From IMG/VR virus record IMGVR_UViG_3300030106_004869, positions 1,290-25,167 of that record: DNA of 23,878 bases, one strand, 5' to 3'. A program made the position numbers and the translations under genes. A model generated the notes under the pieces. It was not told where the DNA came from. It saw only the letters and a program-made list of their open reading frames with translations, and did no database searches. Source of the DNA: a virus. Positions within the stretch are counted from its first letter, which is position 1; every line of letters begins with the position of its first letter. Shown here piece by piece: positions 1 through 8,684 of this stretch.

Positions 1-64
1 TTTTCTTCCCATATTGCTTCTCCATTGCTGCCTTTATTTTTTTACCTTTTTTATTTAACGGCAT
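1..64 (-). CDS. Small basic phage protein, 5' part only (runs off the window)
   Basis: The reading frame starts at the ATG whose complement lies at 62-64 and stays open to the window edge. It begins MPLNKKGKKIKAAMEKQYGK, very lysine-rich. It overlaps the 3' end of the portal gene by 14 nt, and a purine-rich AGAGAAGAAGAG sits directly upstream of the ATG as a ribosome-binding site. Short basic proteins starting MPL.KKGK are, from memory, common just after the portal gene in marine phage contigs. Their function is not known to me. Only 21 codons are visible, so the length cannot be given. The start is chosen for its overlap with the upstream stop and its binding site; an internal ATG 13 codons later is the alternative. 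Confidence 0.6.
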   Translation of the reverse strand, partial: MPLNKKGKKIKAAMEKQYGKK

Positions 65-2420
65 CTCTTCTTCTCTGATTTAAACTGCCAGTTGTCATCT
101 TGTCATACTGAACCTCAGCTCTTTTATCTGCTATATCATAATCTTTTTGTATTCTAGCCTGATCAATTGCAGTTTTTTGTCTTAATTTTTCTGCATCTAA
201 TTGTATTCTAGCTTGGTCTCTTTGTGAGTCCATTTGATCTTTCATAGCATCTTGTTGTAACTCTTGTTGCTTTAATTGTATTGCAGGGTCAGGTTTTCCA
301 CCACCAGCTAGTTGTTGTGATGTTTGTTTTAACTCTGCCATGAACTGTGCTTCTAACCTTGCAATCACCTGATCCATTTGGTCCTCTTGAACTTGGCCTT
401 GTGAAACTAAGAAAGCGGTTTGTTCCTTAGCCTTTAGAGATACATGCTCTAAGATATGTTTTTGAATTTTCATAGCCATTGGAGGATTAGCTAAAACAAT
501 TTGATTAGTTCCAAACAATAAATGATTTTGAATATGTGCGTCATGATCTTGTCCCTCATACGCGGTCATTAGATTGCCGTCTAACAAATCAGCATGTTCC
601 ATTGCAGGATCTTTTGGTTTAGCAGGTGAGTCTTTTCTTAGTATTTGATCTAAATCTTTTATGCCTAACGCCTCATACATTCTTCGATATGCTTCTTTCA
701 TATTGTGTAAATCAGGTGCACTTTGTGCTAATTGCAGCTCTGTTTGAGCTAAAGTTACTCTTTGTGCAGTAGAGAAAATGTTTGGGTCCGCCACTGGCAA
801 TACATCCAAGCTACCATCAAAGTCCTCAGATTTTACGGTTCTATCTGCTCCCTCTACAGAATAAGGATAAGTTTCAGGTAAATAATCTGCAAACACTTCG
901 TACAGAAGTTTAAATTCTTTTTTCTGAGAATAATAACAACGCTTATGAATTGCAGACATTATCTTAGATCCACGCTCTAACAATGCAATGGTGGTTCCAA
1001 CAGGAGCGTTTTGATTACCATCTCCTACTTGCATATCTGCAATGGATGCAAATCTTTGACCTGACTGAACTACAAACCCAAGTAAACTATATAATGTTTG
1101 AGACGGTTCCTTATAAGGCAACGGTATTAATGCATTTCTTAAATCACCATTAGGTGCATCAATGTCCCTAAACTCACCAGGCTGTATCGGCTCTGCGTCA
1201 TCTCTTATTCTAATACCCCTTGATTTAAAACCAGCAGGTAAGTTAGACAAAGTTCCTGCATCGATCAATTGTCTTAAAAGATCTGTAGCTGTTCTAGACA
1301 ATCCACCTATCATATGTATCAAACCAAAACCATAAAAGCCAAGGCCAGGTAGAAACTTGTAATGTACAAAATACTGTTTCTTCATTTTTTTATCGTCACC
1401 CTTTTCGAAATTTCTTCTAATGCCTACAACTTTATTAGAGCCATCCTCTACGGTGACAATGTAAGGAATTTTTATCCCATTCTCGTCTTCAAAATTTTTA
1501 AGATCTAAAGAAGTATGAAACTCATATAACTTAACAACCTTATCTCCATAATTAGGTTTTAATCCGTCTATCTCATCATATTTCTTTTTAACATTATCTT
1601 GCTCATACTCAGATGGCATGATCTCCACATCTCTATAAAAACCGGAAACTTGTTTTTTTCTAAAGTCATTGTAACTCATGTTAATAACTTGACATATTCT
1701 CTCACAGCTATCTAAGTCTGTTGCCATATAATTAACCACTAAGTCTTCTGCAGGAATAAATTTAGAGACTGCTCTATCCATTAATTCATCATAATAAACT
1801 TTTTTAAATGTCGATCCCGCTAAAGGTAAATAAAATAACATCTGATCATACTCAGGAGTGTAATCCTCCATCTTTGACATGATCTGATAATTCATAAATT
1901 CTTGAACTCTTTCTGCTCTCGAATATTTTTCAGGAGTCTCATTGCCCATAATAATTGTTCTAACAGGTCCCCCTGCTGGTAATAATTCTTTAAAAGCTGT
2001 AGCTTGAAACTGTGTTGCACTTTCTGCTAACAAAGGGTGTGTAGCACCACTAGCACCTTGAAACGGTCTGGATCTTGTCTCATAATTTAAACCTAAAAGA
2101 TCAAGTCCCTTTACATAAGAGTCTTCCCAATCTTTTCTTGAAGCTTTGTCGTTTTCAAAATCATTCATCAACTCACTAGATAGTTGATCTAAATCTTCCT
2201 CGTCTATAACCTCAGCAAGATTAGAATAGAACTCTACCTCCTCCGGTAATTCATTAGGGTCGAAGTCTATCGTGGCTCCTCCCTGTTCATCTATTTCTAT
2301 TTCTAATCCCTCAGGAGCCGGGACTCTTTGTCCATCAACCACCACTTCAGTTTCTTTTTTTAAAATTTCAAGTTCAGGTTTACCGCTAGGGTCTATAGCT
2401 TTATCAATATTATCTACCAT
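51..2420 (-). CDS. Phage portal protein
   Basis: A 789-aa protein that I recognise as the portal family of marine podovirus- and siphovirus-like phages. Twelve copies would form the ring at the head vertex through which DNA is packaged and ejected. The N-terminal 90 residues are acidic. They are followed by the characteristic stretch around residues 120-155 with RPFQGASGATHPLLAE and FKELLPAGGPV, and by a long mixed core. The C-terminal ~110 residues are rich in Q, K, D and R and probably form a long coiled-coil or barrel helix. The ATG lies inside the end of the upstream 1024-aa gene (11-nt overlap), so translation is probably coupled; no strong Shine-Dalgarno is visible. The order TerS, two genes, portal matches a late packaging module. 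The family call is from memory of conserved phrases, not from a search. Confidence 0.85.
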   Translation of the reverse strand: MVDNIDKAIDPSGKPELEILKKETEVVVDGQRVPAPEGLEIEIDEQGGATIDFDPNELPEEVEFYSNLAEVIDEEDLDQLSSELMNDFENDKASRKDWEDSYVKGLDLLGLNYETRSRPFQGASGATHPLLAESATQFQATAFKELLPAGGPVRTIIMGNETPEKYSRAERVQEFMNYQIMSKMEDYTPEYDQMLFYLPLAGSTFKKVYYDELMDRAVSKFIPAEDLVVNYMATDLDSCERICQVINMSYNDFRKKQVSGFYRDVEIMPSEYEQDNVKKKYDEIDGLKPNYGDKVVKLYEFHTSLDLKNFEDENGIKIPYIVTVEDGSNKVVGIRRNFEKGDDKKMKKQYFVHYKFLPGLGFYGFGLIHMIGGLSRTATDLLRQLIDAGTLSNLPAGFKSRGIRIRDDAEPIQPGEFRDIDAPNGDLRNALIPLPYKEPSQTLYSLLGFVVQSGQRFASIADMQVGDGNQNAPVGTTIALLERGSKIMSAIHKRCYYSQKKEFKLLYEVFADYLPETYPYSVEGADRTVKSEDFDGSLDVLPVADPNIFSTAQRVTLAQTELQLAQSAPDLHNMKEAYRRMYEALGIKDLDQILRKDSPAKPKDPAMEHADLLDGNLMTAYEGQDHDAHIQNHLLFGTNQIVLANPPMAMKIQKHILEHVSLKAKEQTAFLVSQGQVQEDQMDQVIARLEAQFMAELKQTSQQLAGGGKPDPAIQLKQQELQQDAMKDQMDSQRDQARIQLDAEKLRQKTAIDQARIQKDYDIADKRAEVQYDKMTTGSLNQRRRDAVK

Positions 2421-5400
2421 TGTTTATAGGTCTCGTTAAATAATTTATATCAACTAATCCACCATTTACAAGCGATGGTATTTTTGGAATAGAGATAAAT
2501 CCTCCTTGTCTTTTAAGTTGTATATTATTCTTTTTAAGTAGATTAATTACTTTTGTTGAGTTGAGGATGGCTTCGTATCCTTCGTCTCTTTTTTTGGAGA
2601 TGTTCTCAATTTTTGAAAAGATATCGATGAACGACTCTGCGGTAAGTTCAACTTCTTGATCTGCTCGGGTGTCATTTTGTATAAAGTCATTTATATTTTC
2701 CTCGTATTGGTTACTTTCTATATAGTCACCATACCATACTGTGTCTATAATACCAACCTTTAAATCTTTGCCAAAAACAGTTTGTAGTGCTTTTTCAACC
2801 TTTTCATTGTCTGGTTTCCCCTCAAAAGAGATTGTATCAAGAACAAATCCTCCTGTTACAGGAACTACATTGAAGTCATATCCAGATAAGCTGTGAACTT
2901 CTTGCAGTTGTTTTCTGTCAAATTTTGTATTTGGCACATAAAAAGAAGTTGTTTGCATCACTTCCGCATCAGGTTGCTCCATTCCTTCCTCCACAGTAAA
3001 AAAATTACTAGAAGCTGTTGCAGCTTGATTTAAATTTTTTCCAAGAACAGACAATACAAATTTTCTTTGATCATCAGTTAGTTGAACCATTTGACCCTTA
3101 TTATTACTATAAACTGACGGGATATATACGTTGTCTCCCACGTTACCTTCAAAAGTACCATATCCTTGTATCATCCTTGACATGGTTACTTTCTGTCCAA
3201 CAACTTGAGAAACTAATTCTTCAATTATAGAGGGTTGTTTGTCTGATTTTGTTATTAACGATTTATTAGCATTTCTGTTTACCTTATCTATGCTGGACAT
3301 TAAAACACTATCATCAGGGAAGCTTTGAATTAACTGTTCAATCTTTTGTCCTTGAGGGCTTAGAAAAGATCCTGATTCAACTGTCATCTTAATACTTTCC
3401 TCAAATGGTTTTACTGTTTTTTGTAAATCTCTAACAAAATTAGGATCAGTGATAGATTCTTTTGTAATATCGTATCCTAGTTTTTCTAATTCATTTAAGA
3501 CCTGTGGACCTATTTCTGAAAAATTTGTAGATCTGCCGCCCCGGCTTTCCGTCCACATCATAGCTTGTAATTCAAAAGGTTGAAGGGGCTCGTCTTGTGG
3601 GTCTTTTATATTGACATTTTCTGCAAGGTTATTGAGAGTCATTGTCATTAAAGCATACAAGTCTGGGTTGTTTGCTAAAGTCTCAGGATTCATTCCAAAT
3701 ATTTTTGCCATTTGTAAATCGTTAGTGGTATTTGGTAAACGGTCATCTGTTCCTGCAAAATATTTAAAAGTATCAGTATAATTTCTAAATTTTGGTGAAT
3801 TAATTTTAGAGTCTTTATCTTTTAACAATACGTCTAAACTTTGAGAAGTTTTAAATCCCATTCGTATAGGTCTGCCTGCTAATACGTCTGACATTACTCC
3901 CAAAGCTATCTCTAAGTTTTGCTTAGGGTTAACTCCTCCCGAGGTAGTAGAAACAACCTCCAAAAATAATTCTCTTTCTTTATCGTCTAAATTTAAATCA
4001 GTCATTAATCCATCTAGAAACTCTCCACTTTGTTGCCACCAATATCTTGCTTTCTCATCTCTTTGAAGAGCATTATTTAACAATGAAGTGTCTGGCATTG
4101 TAAAATTAAATTTTTTAGCTAACTCTTCTGCATTAATACCTGTGGCCTCTTCGAACTCTTCAAAGGTTTTGTTTTTAACTTGTTCTACTGTTTTATTATT
4201 AAACTCATAATTTATTTTAGGAGCCTCTTTTGTTGTATAATCTTCATTTCTTAAATCTTTATCTCCAAATACTTTTTGAGGATTAACGGCTTCAACATAT
4301 GAATAAGGCTTATCCGTTTTCATTTTGGGAGTAAATTCTTCTGGTAAAATGTTTATAGCGTCCTCTGTAAATATTTCTCCTACTTTTTTTCCTTCAATGT
4401 CATATCCAAGTATTTTTACATCAACAGGTTTTCCCTCTTCGTTAATAAAATCTGCATCTAATAAAATATCTCCTGCTTCTGTCAGTGACCTTCCATAGTT
4501 GTACGTCTGTTGATTAACAAACTGTTCTTGTCCACTTGGGGCGCTAACAGTAATATAAACAGGGATAGGGGTATCAGGATCTAATCTTCGAACATACTCT
4601 GCTCGATGTCTTCCTTCATGACCATCAATCTCTATTTGTCCTTTTTCATTTAAATTACCGTTTAAGAATGGAACACTTAGTCCTTTATTAGTGTTTTCAT
4701 AAAGCTTAAAGGCTGTCTTTGACTCTATACTGTTAAAATCTTTTTCTTCAGCCAACTTTAAAAAATCTTCTGGTTTCATGTAAGTTAAGACTCTATTTTT
4801 ATAGGATGTCTCTCCACCTGGAAAAGGATCAGCAGGATAATTAGCCCAAAATTTTCCTCCAACAGCATCACTAATATATCCTCCTTTATCAATTGCTTCT
4901 TGTTTATAATCGATATTAGGATTTCCTTTAACAAAATCTAAAATAGTTTCTTCTTTAAACATTTTGCTTTTCAGTCTTTCTTGTATTTCTTTTTCTTCGT
5001 CAGATGGACTATCTGACGGCTCAAGAACCGTCATAATAAAATCTTCTAACTTAGGAGCAGCAGCCTCTGTAAAACCTATATCACTTACTTTAGTTTTTTG
5101 TTCAGGAACATCTGGAGTAATTAAAGGCTCAGGTTTTGTGGTTGTTTCGGGCGTGCTGATAATTTGTTCAATGGAAGTTTCTGGAGGTAGAAAAATTTTT
5201 CTATTTAACTCCTCATTAAATTTTCTCTCTGCTTCAATCTCTTGTTCACTAGGGGCATAGACAGCGCCGGAGGGAGTATCTAATATTTGATTGAGAATAG
5301 ATGACGTAAGGTTCCCTTGCAAAATACTAAAGACATCATTAAAAGATATATCTCCTGAAGAGAACAATTGTTGAATCTTATCCGCGTTTTGCGCTCCAAC

Positions 5401-5484
5401 AGCACTTATTAACAAAGGACCTACAATATTAGGATTGGTTACTACTCTTTTTGCAAGTTCTTGTGCTATGTATGGTACTGCCAT
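2410..5484 (-). CDS. Large structural-module protein with ParB-like motif, function unknown
   Basis: A 1024-aa protein between the terminase block and the portal. The first ~60 residues are small and hydrophobic. Residues ~70-170 are low-complexity and rich in P, E, T and S, probably a flexible linker. Around residues 284-297 lies IEIDGHEGRHRAEYV, which resembles the G-x-HR-x-x-A core of the ParB/Srx-like nucleotide-binding nuclease domain; similar domains occur in large phage polyvalent proteins. The rest (residues ~330-1024) is not recognised. The gene starts immediately after the stop of the 85-aa gene (TAA then ATG, no gap) and overlaps the portal by 11 nt. It could be an internal virion protein delivered with the DNA, or a non-structural packaging partner. 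The ParB-like call is moderate; the role is inference. Confidence 0.65.
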   Translation of the reverse strand: MAVPYIAQELAKRVVTNPNIVGPLLISAVGAQNADKIQQLFSSGDISFNDVFSILQGNLTSSILNQILDTPSGAVYAPSEQEIEAERKFNEELNRKIFLPPETSIEQIISTPETTTKPEPLITPDVPEQKTKVSDIGFTEAAAPKLEDFIMTVLEPSDSPSDEEKEIQERLKSKMFKEETILDFVKGNPNIDYKQEAIDKGGYISDAVGGKFWANYPADPFPGGETSYKNRVLTYMKPEDFLKLAEEKDFNSIESKTAFKLYENTNKGLSVPFLNGNLNEKGQIEIDGHEGRHRAEYVRRLDPDTPIPVYITVSAPSGQEQFVNQQTYNYGRSLTEAGDILLDADFINEEGKPVDVKILGYDIEGKKVGEIFTEDAINILPEEFTPKMKTDKPYSYVEAVNPQKVFGDKDLRNEDYTTKEAPKINYEFNNKTVEQVKNKTFEEFEEATGINAEELAKKFNFTMPDTSLLNNALQRDEKARYWWQQSGEFLDGLMTDLNLDDKERELFLEVVSTTSGGVNPKQNLEIALGVMSDVLAGRPIRMGFKTSQSLDVLLKDKDSKINSPKFRNYTDTFKYFAGTDDRLPNTTNDLQMAKIFGMNPETLANNPDLYALMTMTLNNLAENVNIKDPQDEPLQPFELQAMMWTESRGGRSTNFSEIGPQVLNELEKLGYDITKESITDPNFVRDLQKTVKPFEESIKMTVESGSFLSPQGQKIEQLIQSFPDDSVLMSSIDKVNRNANKSLITKSDKQPSIIEELVSQVVGQKVTMSRMIQGYGTFEGNVGDNVYIPSVYSNNKGQMVQLTDDQRKFVLSVLGKNLNQAATASSNFFTVEEGMEQPDAEVMQTTSFYVPNTKFDRKQLQEVHSLSGYDFNVVPVTGGFVLDTISFEGKPDNEKVEKALQTVFGKDLKVGIIDTVWYGDYIESNQYEENINDFIQNDTRADQEVELTAESFIDIFSKIENISKKRDEGYEAILNSTKVINLLKKNNIQLKRQGGFISIPKIPSLVNGGLVDINYLTRPINNGR

Positions 5485-5742
5485 TTACTTATCCAAACAT
5501 AGCCCGTTGTCCAAAACTATTTTTTCATTAGTCTCAATCCAAACTCTTGCCCCACAGGATAAAGGTTTAGTAGGGCTATAAATAACTTTAGCAACAACAT
5601 TATTATTCTTATCAAAAATTTCTACATTCTTTGCGTAATCGTTTGACTTAGATGTTTTGCAAGTAATCACAGGTTCTTCTGTTCCATGTTTTTTATTTGC
5701 TCGAATCTTGTGCTGGTTAATATGAATTATCTTTTTTACCAT
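5485..5742 (-). CDS. Hypothetical protein (85 aa) between TerS and the large protein
   Basis: The ATG at 5742 is preferred over an in-frame TTG one codon earlier. It shares one base with the TerS stop (TGATG), and GGAAGGTGATTG provides the ribosome-binding site. The protein has a basic N-terminus (MVKKIIHINQHKIRANKK). It is mostly predicted beta (NVEIFDKNNNVVAKVIY, RVWIETNEKIVL), with cysteines in TCKTS, SCGA and GLCLD. I do not recognise a named domain. The position between terminase and portal genes suggests a late-expressed accessory, but nothing in the sequence gives a function. Confidence 0.75.
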   Translation of the reverse strand: MVKKIIHINQHKIRANKKHGTEEPVITCKTSKSNDYAKNVEIFDKNNNVVAKVIYSPTKPLSCGARVWIETNEKIVLDNGLCLDK

Positions 5743-6290
5743 CAATCACCTTCCACGGTCCGCTTTTCGCTAGTCAATGATCTCTTATCATCATCTACGA
5801 TCAAACCTCTATCATGAGTTATACCTTGTTGATCGTATTTTTCTAGTATTTCTACCAACTCTTCTTTTGACATCTGATCCATAGAATCTTCCGCTTTATT
5901 TTTCAAATCATAGAATCCTGCTACTCGTCCCCTTGCGACTTCCGCGTTGATAGCTGCTGAGTAATGTTTGTCACCGCGGGCCTCGTCCCGCATTTCTTTT
6001 AACGCTGTCAGGTGGGAAGCCATCGACACTCCTGATGTCTCATATAAGTCTTGTTTCATTTCATTAATGGCTTCCACGATGAAGGGACTCATTTTAGCAT
6101 TTAATAATTCGTGTGCGGTTTGTCTCGCGCGATTTTCAGAATATCCTGCCTTGCGGGCCGCCTCGCTTGCCGAAATTTTACCGGTTAGCGTTCCCTGGAC
6201 GTAGTTCGTGACGAACAACATTTGTTTCGGAGTTAACTTTTGTTTTAGTCTTCTATCCTCAGGATTTATTTTTTTAACCATAGTATTCAT
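5742..6290 (-). CDS. terS: Terminase small subunit
   Basis: A protein of 182 aa from the chosen start. The N-terminal third carries LTPKQMLFVTNYV followed by SASEAARKAGYSENRARQTA, the helix-turn-helix DNA-binding region of Terminase_2-type small subunits. Small subunits recognise the packaging site and stimulate TerL. The middle is helical (EMRDEARGDKHYSAAINAE), as expected for an oligomerisation region. The C-terminal ~30 residues are charged. The frame is open further upstream to 6332 inside terL, but the ATGs at 6290 (MNTMVKK) and 6281 (MVKK, 8-nt overlap with the terL stop) are more plausible. The binding site is poor in all cases (AAGAAAA), so coupling to terL is likely. The uncertainty is in the start, not the identity. 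Confidence 0.85.
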   Translation of the reverse strand: MNTMVKKINPEDRRLKQKLTPKQMLFVTNYVQGTLTGKISASEAARKAGYSENRARQTAHELLNAKMSPFIVEAINEMKQDLYETSGVSMASHLTALKEMRDEARGDKHYSAAINAEVARGRVAGFYDLKNKAEDSMDQMSKEELVEILEKYDQQGITHDRGLIVDDDKRSLTSEKRTVEGD

Positions 6291-7743
6291 ATTTTCTTTT
6301 ACTTCTTGGTATTTCGAAATCCTTATGATCATCGTTTAACTGTACCAAGTTACCTTCTCTATATCTTAGCAAAGCAAGTGTCGTTGCGTCAACTAAATCG
6401 TCATTCTCTCCAAAAGGGAAAGAAGCACACTCTTCCATCACGTCTATTGCCCATTCGTCCTCGGTCCGCCAAACGTGGCCCGATTCAAATATGGGAGCGA
6501 CTGTATTTACCCGAACATGTTTGTCCTGGCCGCGGTTCGGGGAGAAGGCTTGAGCGAATACTCCAAATCGTCTGAGCTCATGTATCAAGGGTGTCCCAGA
6601 TGCTTTTGCTTCTATGATAACTAATTCAGGATCATATTCTCGAAGTTGATTTTTAGCGACTTGTTTTAATTCAGGGAAGTCCCACCGCCCTTTGATCGCG
6701 TTTAACAAAATTATATGTGTTTCACTACCTTCGTTTGGATAGAATATCCCCCAAGTGGTAATGGCAGAGTAGTCAGCAGTTTCTTTTTTTGAAAATGCAG
6801 TATCGTAAGACTGTATTACAAATTGTAAATTAGGTGGTTTTTCTTTATCCCACACGTTCCACCACTCACGTTTAATAATGCTTGTACCATCATAAGTAGG
6901 GTTTTGTTGCCACTGAGCATTCCACTTAGATGGAGTCAAAGAAGCTTTTACTTTATCTAGTTCATCTAGTTTCCAATACTGTGGCCATATGGGTTTTCTC
7001 TTATCCTCTTCCTCATCATCTAAGATAGCCGGAAATTCTATAATATCCCATTTGTCTGCTTTCAGATCTCCCATTTTTTTAACCAGTTGTGCTGTTAAAT
7101 CCTTTTGAGACCAACGTGTCATAACGATGGCAATAGATCCTCCAGGTTGTAAACGCTGTCGAGGACCAGAAGTGTACCACTCGTAAGCGTTTTCCATAGC
7201 AGTTTCAGATAATGCATCCTGTTCTGAGTGAGGATCGTCAATAATTAATAAATCAGCACCACGACCTGTGATTGCACCACCTACACCTGCAGCAAAATAC
7301 TCACCACCATGATTAGTTTCCCATCTACCTGCAGCTTGATTGTCTGTTCGTAACGTTACACCAGGGAATATTCGTTTATATTCTTTTGAGTTCATAAGAT
7401 TTCTAATTTTTCTACCAAATCTTACTGCGAGTTCGCCTGTGTGTGTTGCTTGAATGATTTTTAACCTAGGATTAATGCCCATCATCCAGGCTGGGAACAA
7501 ATAACTCGCAAATTCTGACTTTGTGTGTCTTGGTGGCATGTTAATTATTAACCGACATCCTTTTTCTGTAGAAAATTTTTGAAATTTTTCTGATGTCTCC
7601 TCATGATGAGGACCTTTAACAAACTCAGGCCACACCGCTTTTACAAATCTCATAAAATTAGTGCGCGCACCCTCTTGTTCTATCTTTTGTCTAAGCAAAA
7701 CCATTGCTTTTAATTGGTTTGTGTCTAAATTTTTATAATCCAT
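6274..7743 (-). CDS. terL: Terminase large subunit (ATPase and nuclease)
   Basis: A 489-aa packaging motor. The ATPase domain shows a Walker A-like NMPPRHTKSE at residues 68-77 (T where many relatives have G) and a Walker B LLIIDD at 165-170 with PHS following. The RNase H-like nuclease domain begins around SYDTAF (D314) and continues with ETADYSA (D324), EAKASG near 379-384 and DDLVDATTLAL (D452), the acidic residues expected to bind metal. Length is normal for the family. The ATG at 7743 is chosen over a TTG at 7749; GAGAGA about 10 nt upstream is a weak ribosome-binding site. It is the first gene of a tightly overlapping leftward run. A 224-nt gap separates it from the nuclease gene upstream. 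Confidence 0.95.
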   Translation of the reverse strand: MDYKNLDTNQLKAMVLLRQKIEQEGARTNFMRFVKAVWPEFVKGPHHEETSEKFQKFSTEKGCRLIINMPPRHTKSEFASYLFPAWMMGINPRLKIIQATHTGELAVRFGRKIRNLMNSKEYKRIFPGVTLRTDNQAAGRWETNHGGEYFAAGVGGAITGRGADLLIIDDPHSEQDALSETAMENAYEWYTSGPRQRLQPGGSIAIVMTRWSQKDLTAQLVKKMGDLKADKWDIIEFPAILDDEEEDKRKPIWPQYWKLDELDKVKASLTPSKWNAQWQQNPTYDGTSIIKREWWNVWDKEKPPNLQFVIQSYDTAFSKKETADYSAITTWGIFYPNEGSETHIILLNAIKGRWDFPELKQVAKNQLREYDPELVIIEAKASGTPLIHELRRFGVFAQAFSPNRGQDKHVRVNTVAPIFESGHVWRTEDEWAIDVMEECASFPFGENDDLVDATTLALLRYREGNLVQLNDDHKDFEIPRSKRKYEYYG

Positions 7744-7800
7744 ATACAAATTTCTCTCTATGACTGTGAAAATGCTGCTTATCCTTGCTGTCGCTTGCTA

Positions 7801-8065
7801 GCGCGCGGGCCGATTTTTGTGGGTGGGGGTAAATTTTGTTCGTACTTTGTGCGTTTTTCTCTAAGTACCTAACGTTCCACAATGTGGAACAAAAATTTGT
7901 TGCATAATCTATATTATAAGAACAAAAAACAGCGTAAAAAGCCTTATTTTTCAACGTTTTTACAAAATCAATCATTTTTTATCGGAACACCCCCCACATC
8001 TAGTATGTCAAAATTTAGCTGTGCGCTGAGCGCACGCCAATTTTCACGATCCTGGGCCCGCGCGC
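7801..8065. repeat. 11-nt GC-rich inverted repeat pair (7801-7811 and 8055-8065)
   Basis: GCGCGCGGGCC at 7801-7811 is the exact reverse complement of 8055-8065. One arm is in the gap before terL and the other in the 3' end of the nuclease gene. Both lie in GC-rich patches that stand out from the AT-rich surroundings. In the leftward transcript they could form a long-range hairpin enclosing the end of the nuclease gene. Function unknown. Confidence 0.5.
7874..7890. promoter_or_regulatory. Perfect 8-bp palindrome GTTCCACA-A-TGTGGAAC
   Basis: A perfect inverted repeat with a 1-nt centre, in the short gap between the nuclease gene and terL. Half-sites of the same word recur at 8524-8540, 8598-8613 and twice in tandem at 8669-8684. 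It looks like an operator for a dimeric DNA-binding protein, possibly controlling terL transcription. Confidence 0.45.
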
Positions 8066-8396
8066 AAGGTTTGGCGGCCCATTTTGGGTCTAAAAAATCT
8101 TGATTTGTAGATCTATATAGAAAAACTTCTCTCGAAGAGAGGACTCTTTGCAAGATAAAAATTCCGTCAAAAATTTTAGAATATTTATGGTGAAAGGCTT
8201 TTTGATGAGGCCTTAAACTTTGTAACAATTTTTCACGCTCGCAAACTTTACATTCCAAGAACAAAACTTGTTTATTTTTATTAAATAAAATTAAATCCGG
8301 AAATCCATTTATTGTAGTAGTTTCAATGCGAATTGGGTTAAATTCTGACAGTTTATCTTTAACCATTTTATATAAATTCTTTTCCGGCCCTGGCAT
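7968..8396 (-). CDS. PD-(D/E)xK nuclease (VRR-NUC / resolvase-like)
   Basis: A 142-aa protein. Residues 31-50 contain GFPDLILF then LFLECK, giving the catalytic pattern G-x-PD...E-x-K (D34, E48, K50). A following helix with LRPHQKAFH (residues 61-69) matches the Q/H region seen in VRR-NUC and Holliday-junction-resolvase-like phage nucleases. Such enzymes cut branched DNA during replication, recombination or packaging. The C-terminal ~40 residues are encoded by unusually GC-rich DNA and are not conserved in any way I recognise. It is the most upstream gene of the leftward block and lies between inverted repeats. The ATG at 8396 has no strong Shine-Dalgarno. The nuclease call is good; the exact substrate is inference. 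Confidence 0.8.
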   Translation of the reverse strand: MPGPEKNLYKMVKDKLSEFNPIRIETTTINGFPDLILFNKNKQVLFLECKVCEREKLLQSLRPHQKAFHHKYSKIFDGIFILQRVLSSREVFLYRSTNQDFLDPKWAAKPCARAQDRENWRALSAQLNFDILDVGGVPIKND

Positions 8397-8470
8397 AAAT
8401 AGACCGTTACATTATTCCATAATTTGAAACAAATCAACCATACCAAAACGTTACAAGAGTATTTTCCAAA

Positions 8471-8499
8471 ATTATATTTTTAAATAAAATTTCTTTAAA
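8471..8499 (-). promoter_or_regulatory. Candidate leftward promoter for the nuclease/packaging block
   Basis: On the minus strand TATAAT (8476-8471) lies 17 nt downstream of TTTAAA (8499-8494), a perfect -10 with a 4/6 match to -35. It points into the nuclease gene starting at 8396. The region is so AT-rich that chance matches are likely. Confidence 0.3.
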
Positions 8500-8523
8500 A
8501 AACAGCCTAACTACCTAGAGAGA

Positions 8524-8684
8524 TGGAACACTGTCCACACTACTAAAAATAGAACTGTGGACAGGTTTTACTATATTTTTCAATCATTCTAGAAGAATGG
8601 AACACTGCCACACTTCTTTTTTCAAAAAACTTTTTTTTATTTTAAATTTTTTTAAAAAAACTCTTGTACTGTTCCACTGTTCCA
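8524..8684. repeat. Cluster of GGAAC/GTTCCAC motifs
   Basis: TGGAACACTGTCCACAC (8524-8540), TGGAACACTGCCACAC (8598-8613) and a tandem CTGTTCCA repeated twice (8669-8684) share a word with the palindrome at 7874-7890. Within the cluster CTGTCCACA (8531-8539) and TGTGGACAG (8556-8564) form a 9-bp inverted repeat with a 16-nt loop. Candidate protein-binding array or origin iterons; function not shown. Confidence 0.45.

Noticed and set aside
3071-3317. Other CUGAUGA words on the minus strand (3071-3077, 3311-3317, also 14751-14757)
   Set aside because: None is followed by a stem II and GAAA, and none has flanking arms matching a cleavage site; all lie in coding sequence.
7733-7975. 80-aa minus-strand frame between the nuclease and terL genes
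   Set aside because: It overlaps both neighbours, has no ribosome-binding site, an unconvincing composition, and crosses GC-rich inverted repeats; better read as a gap.
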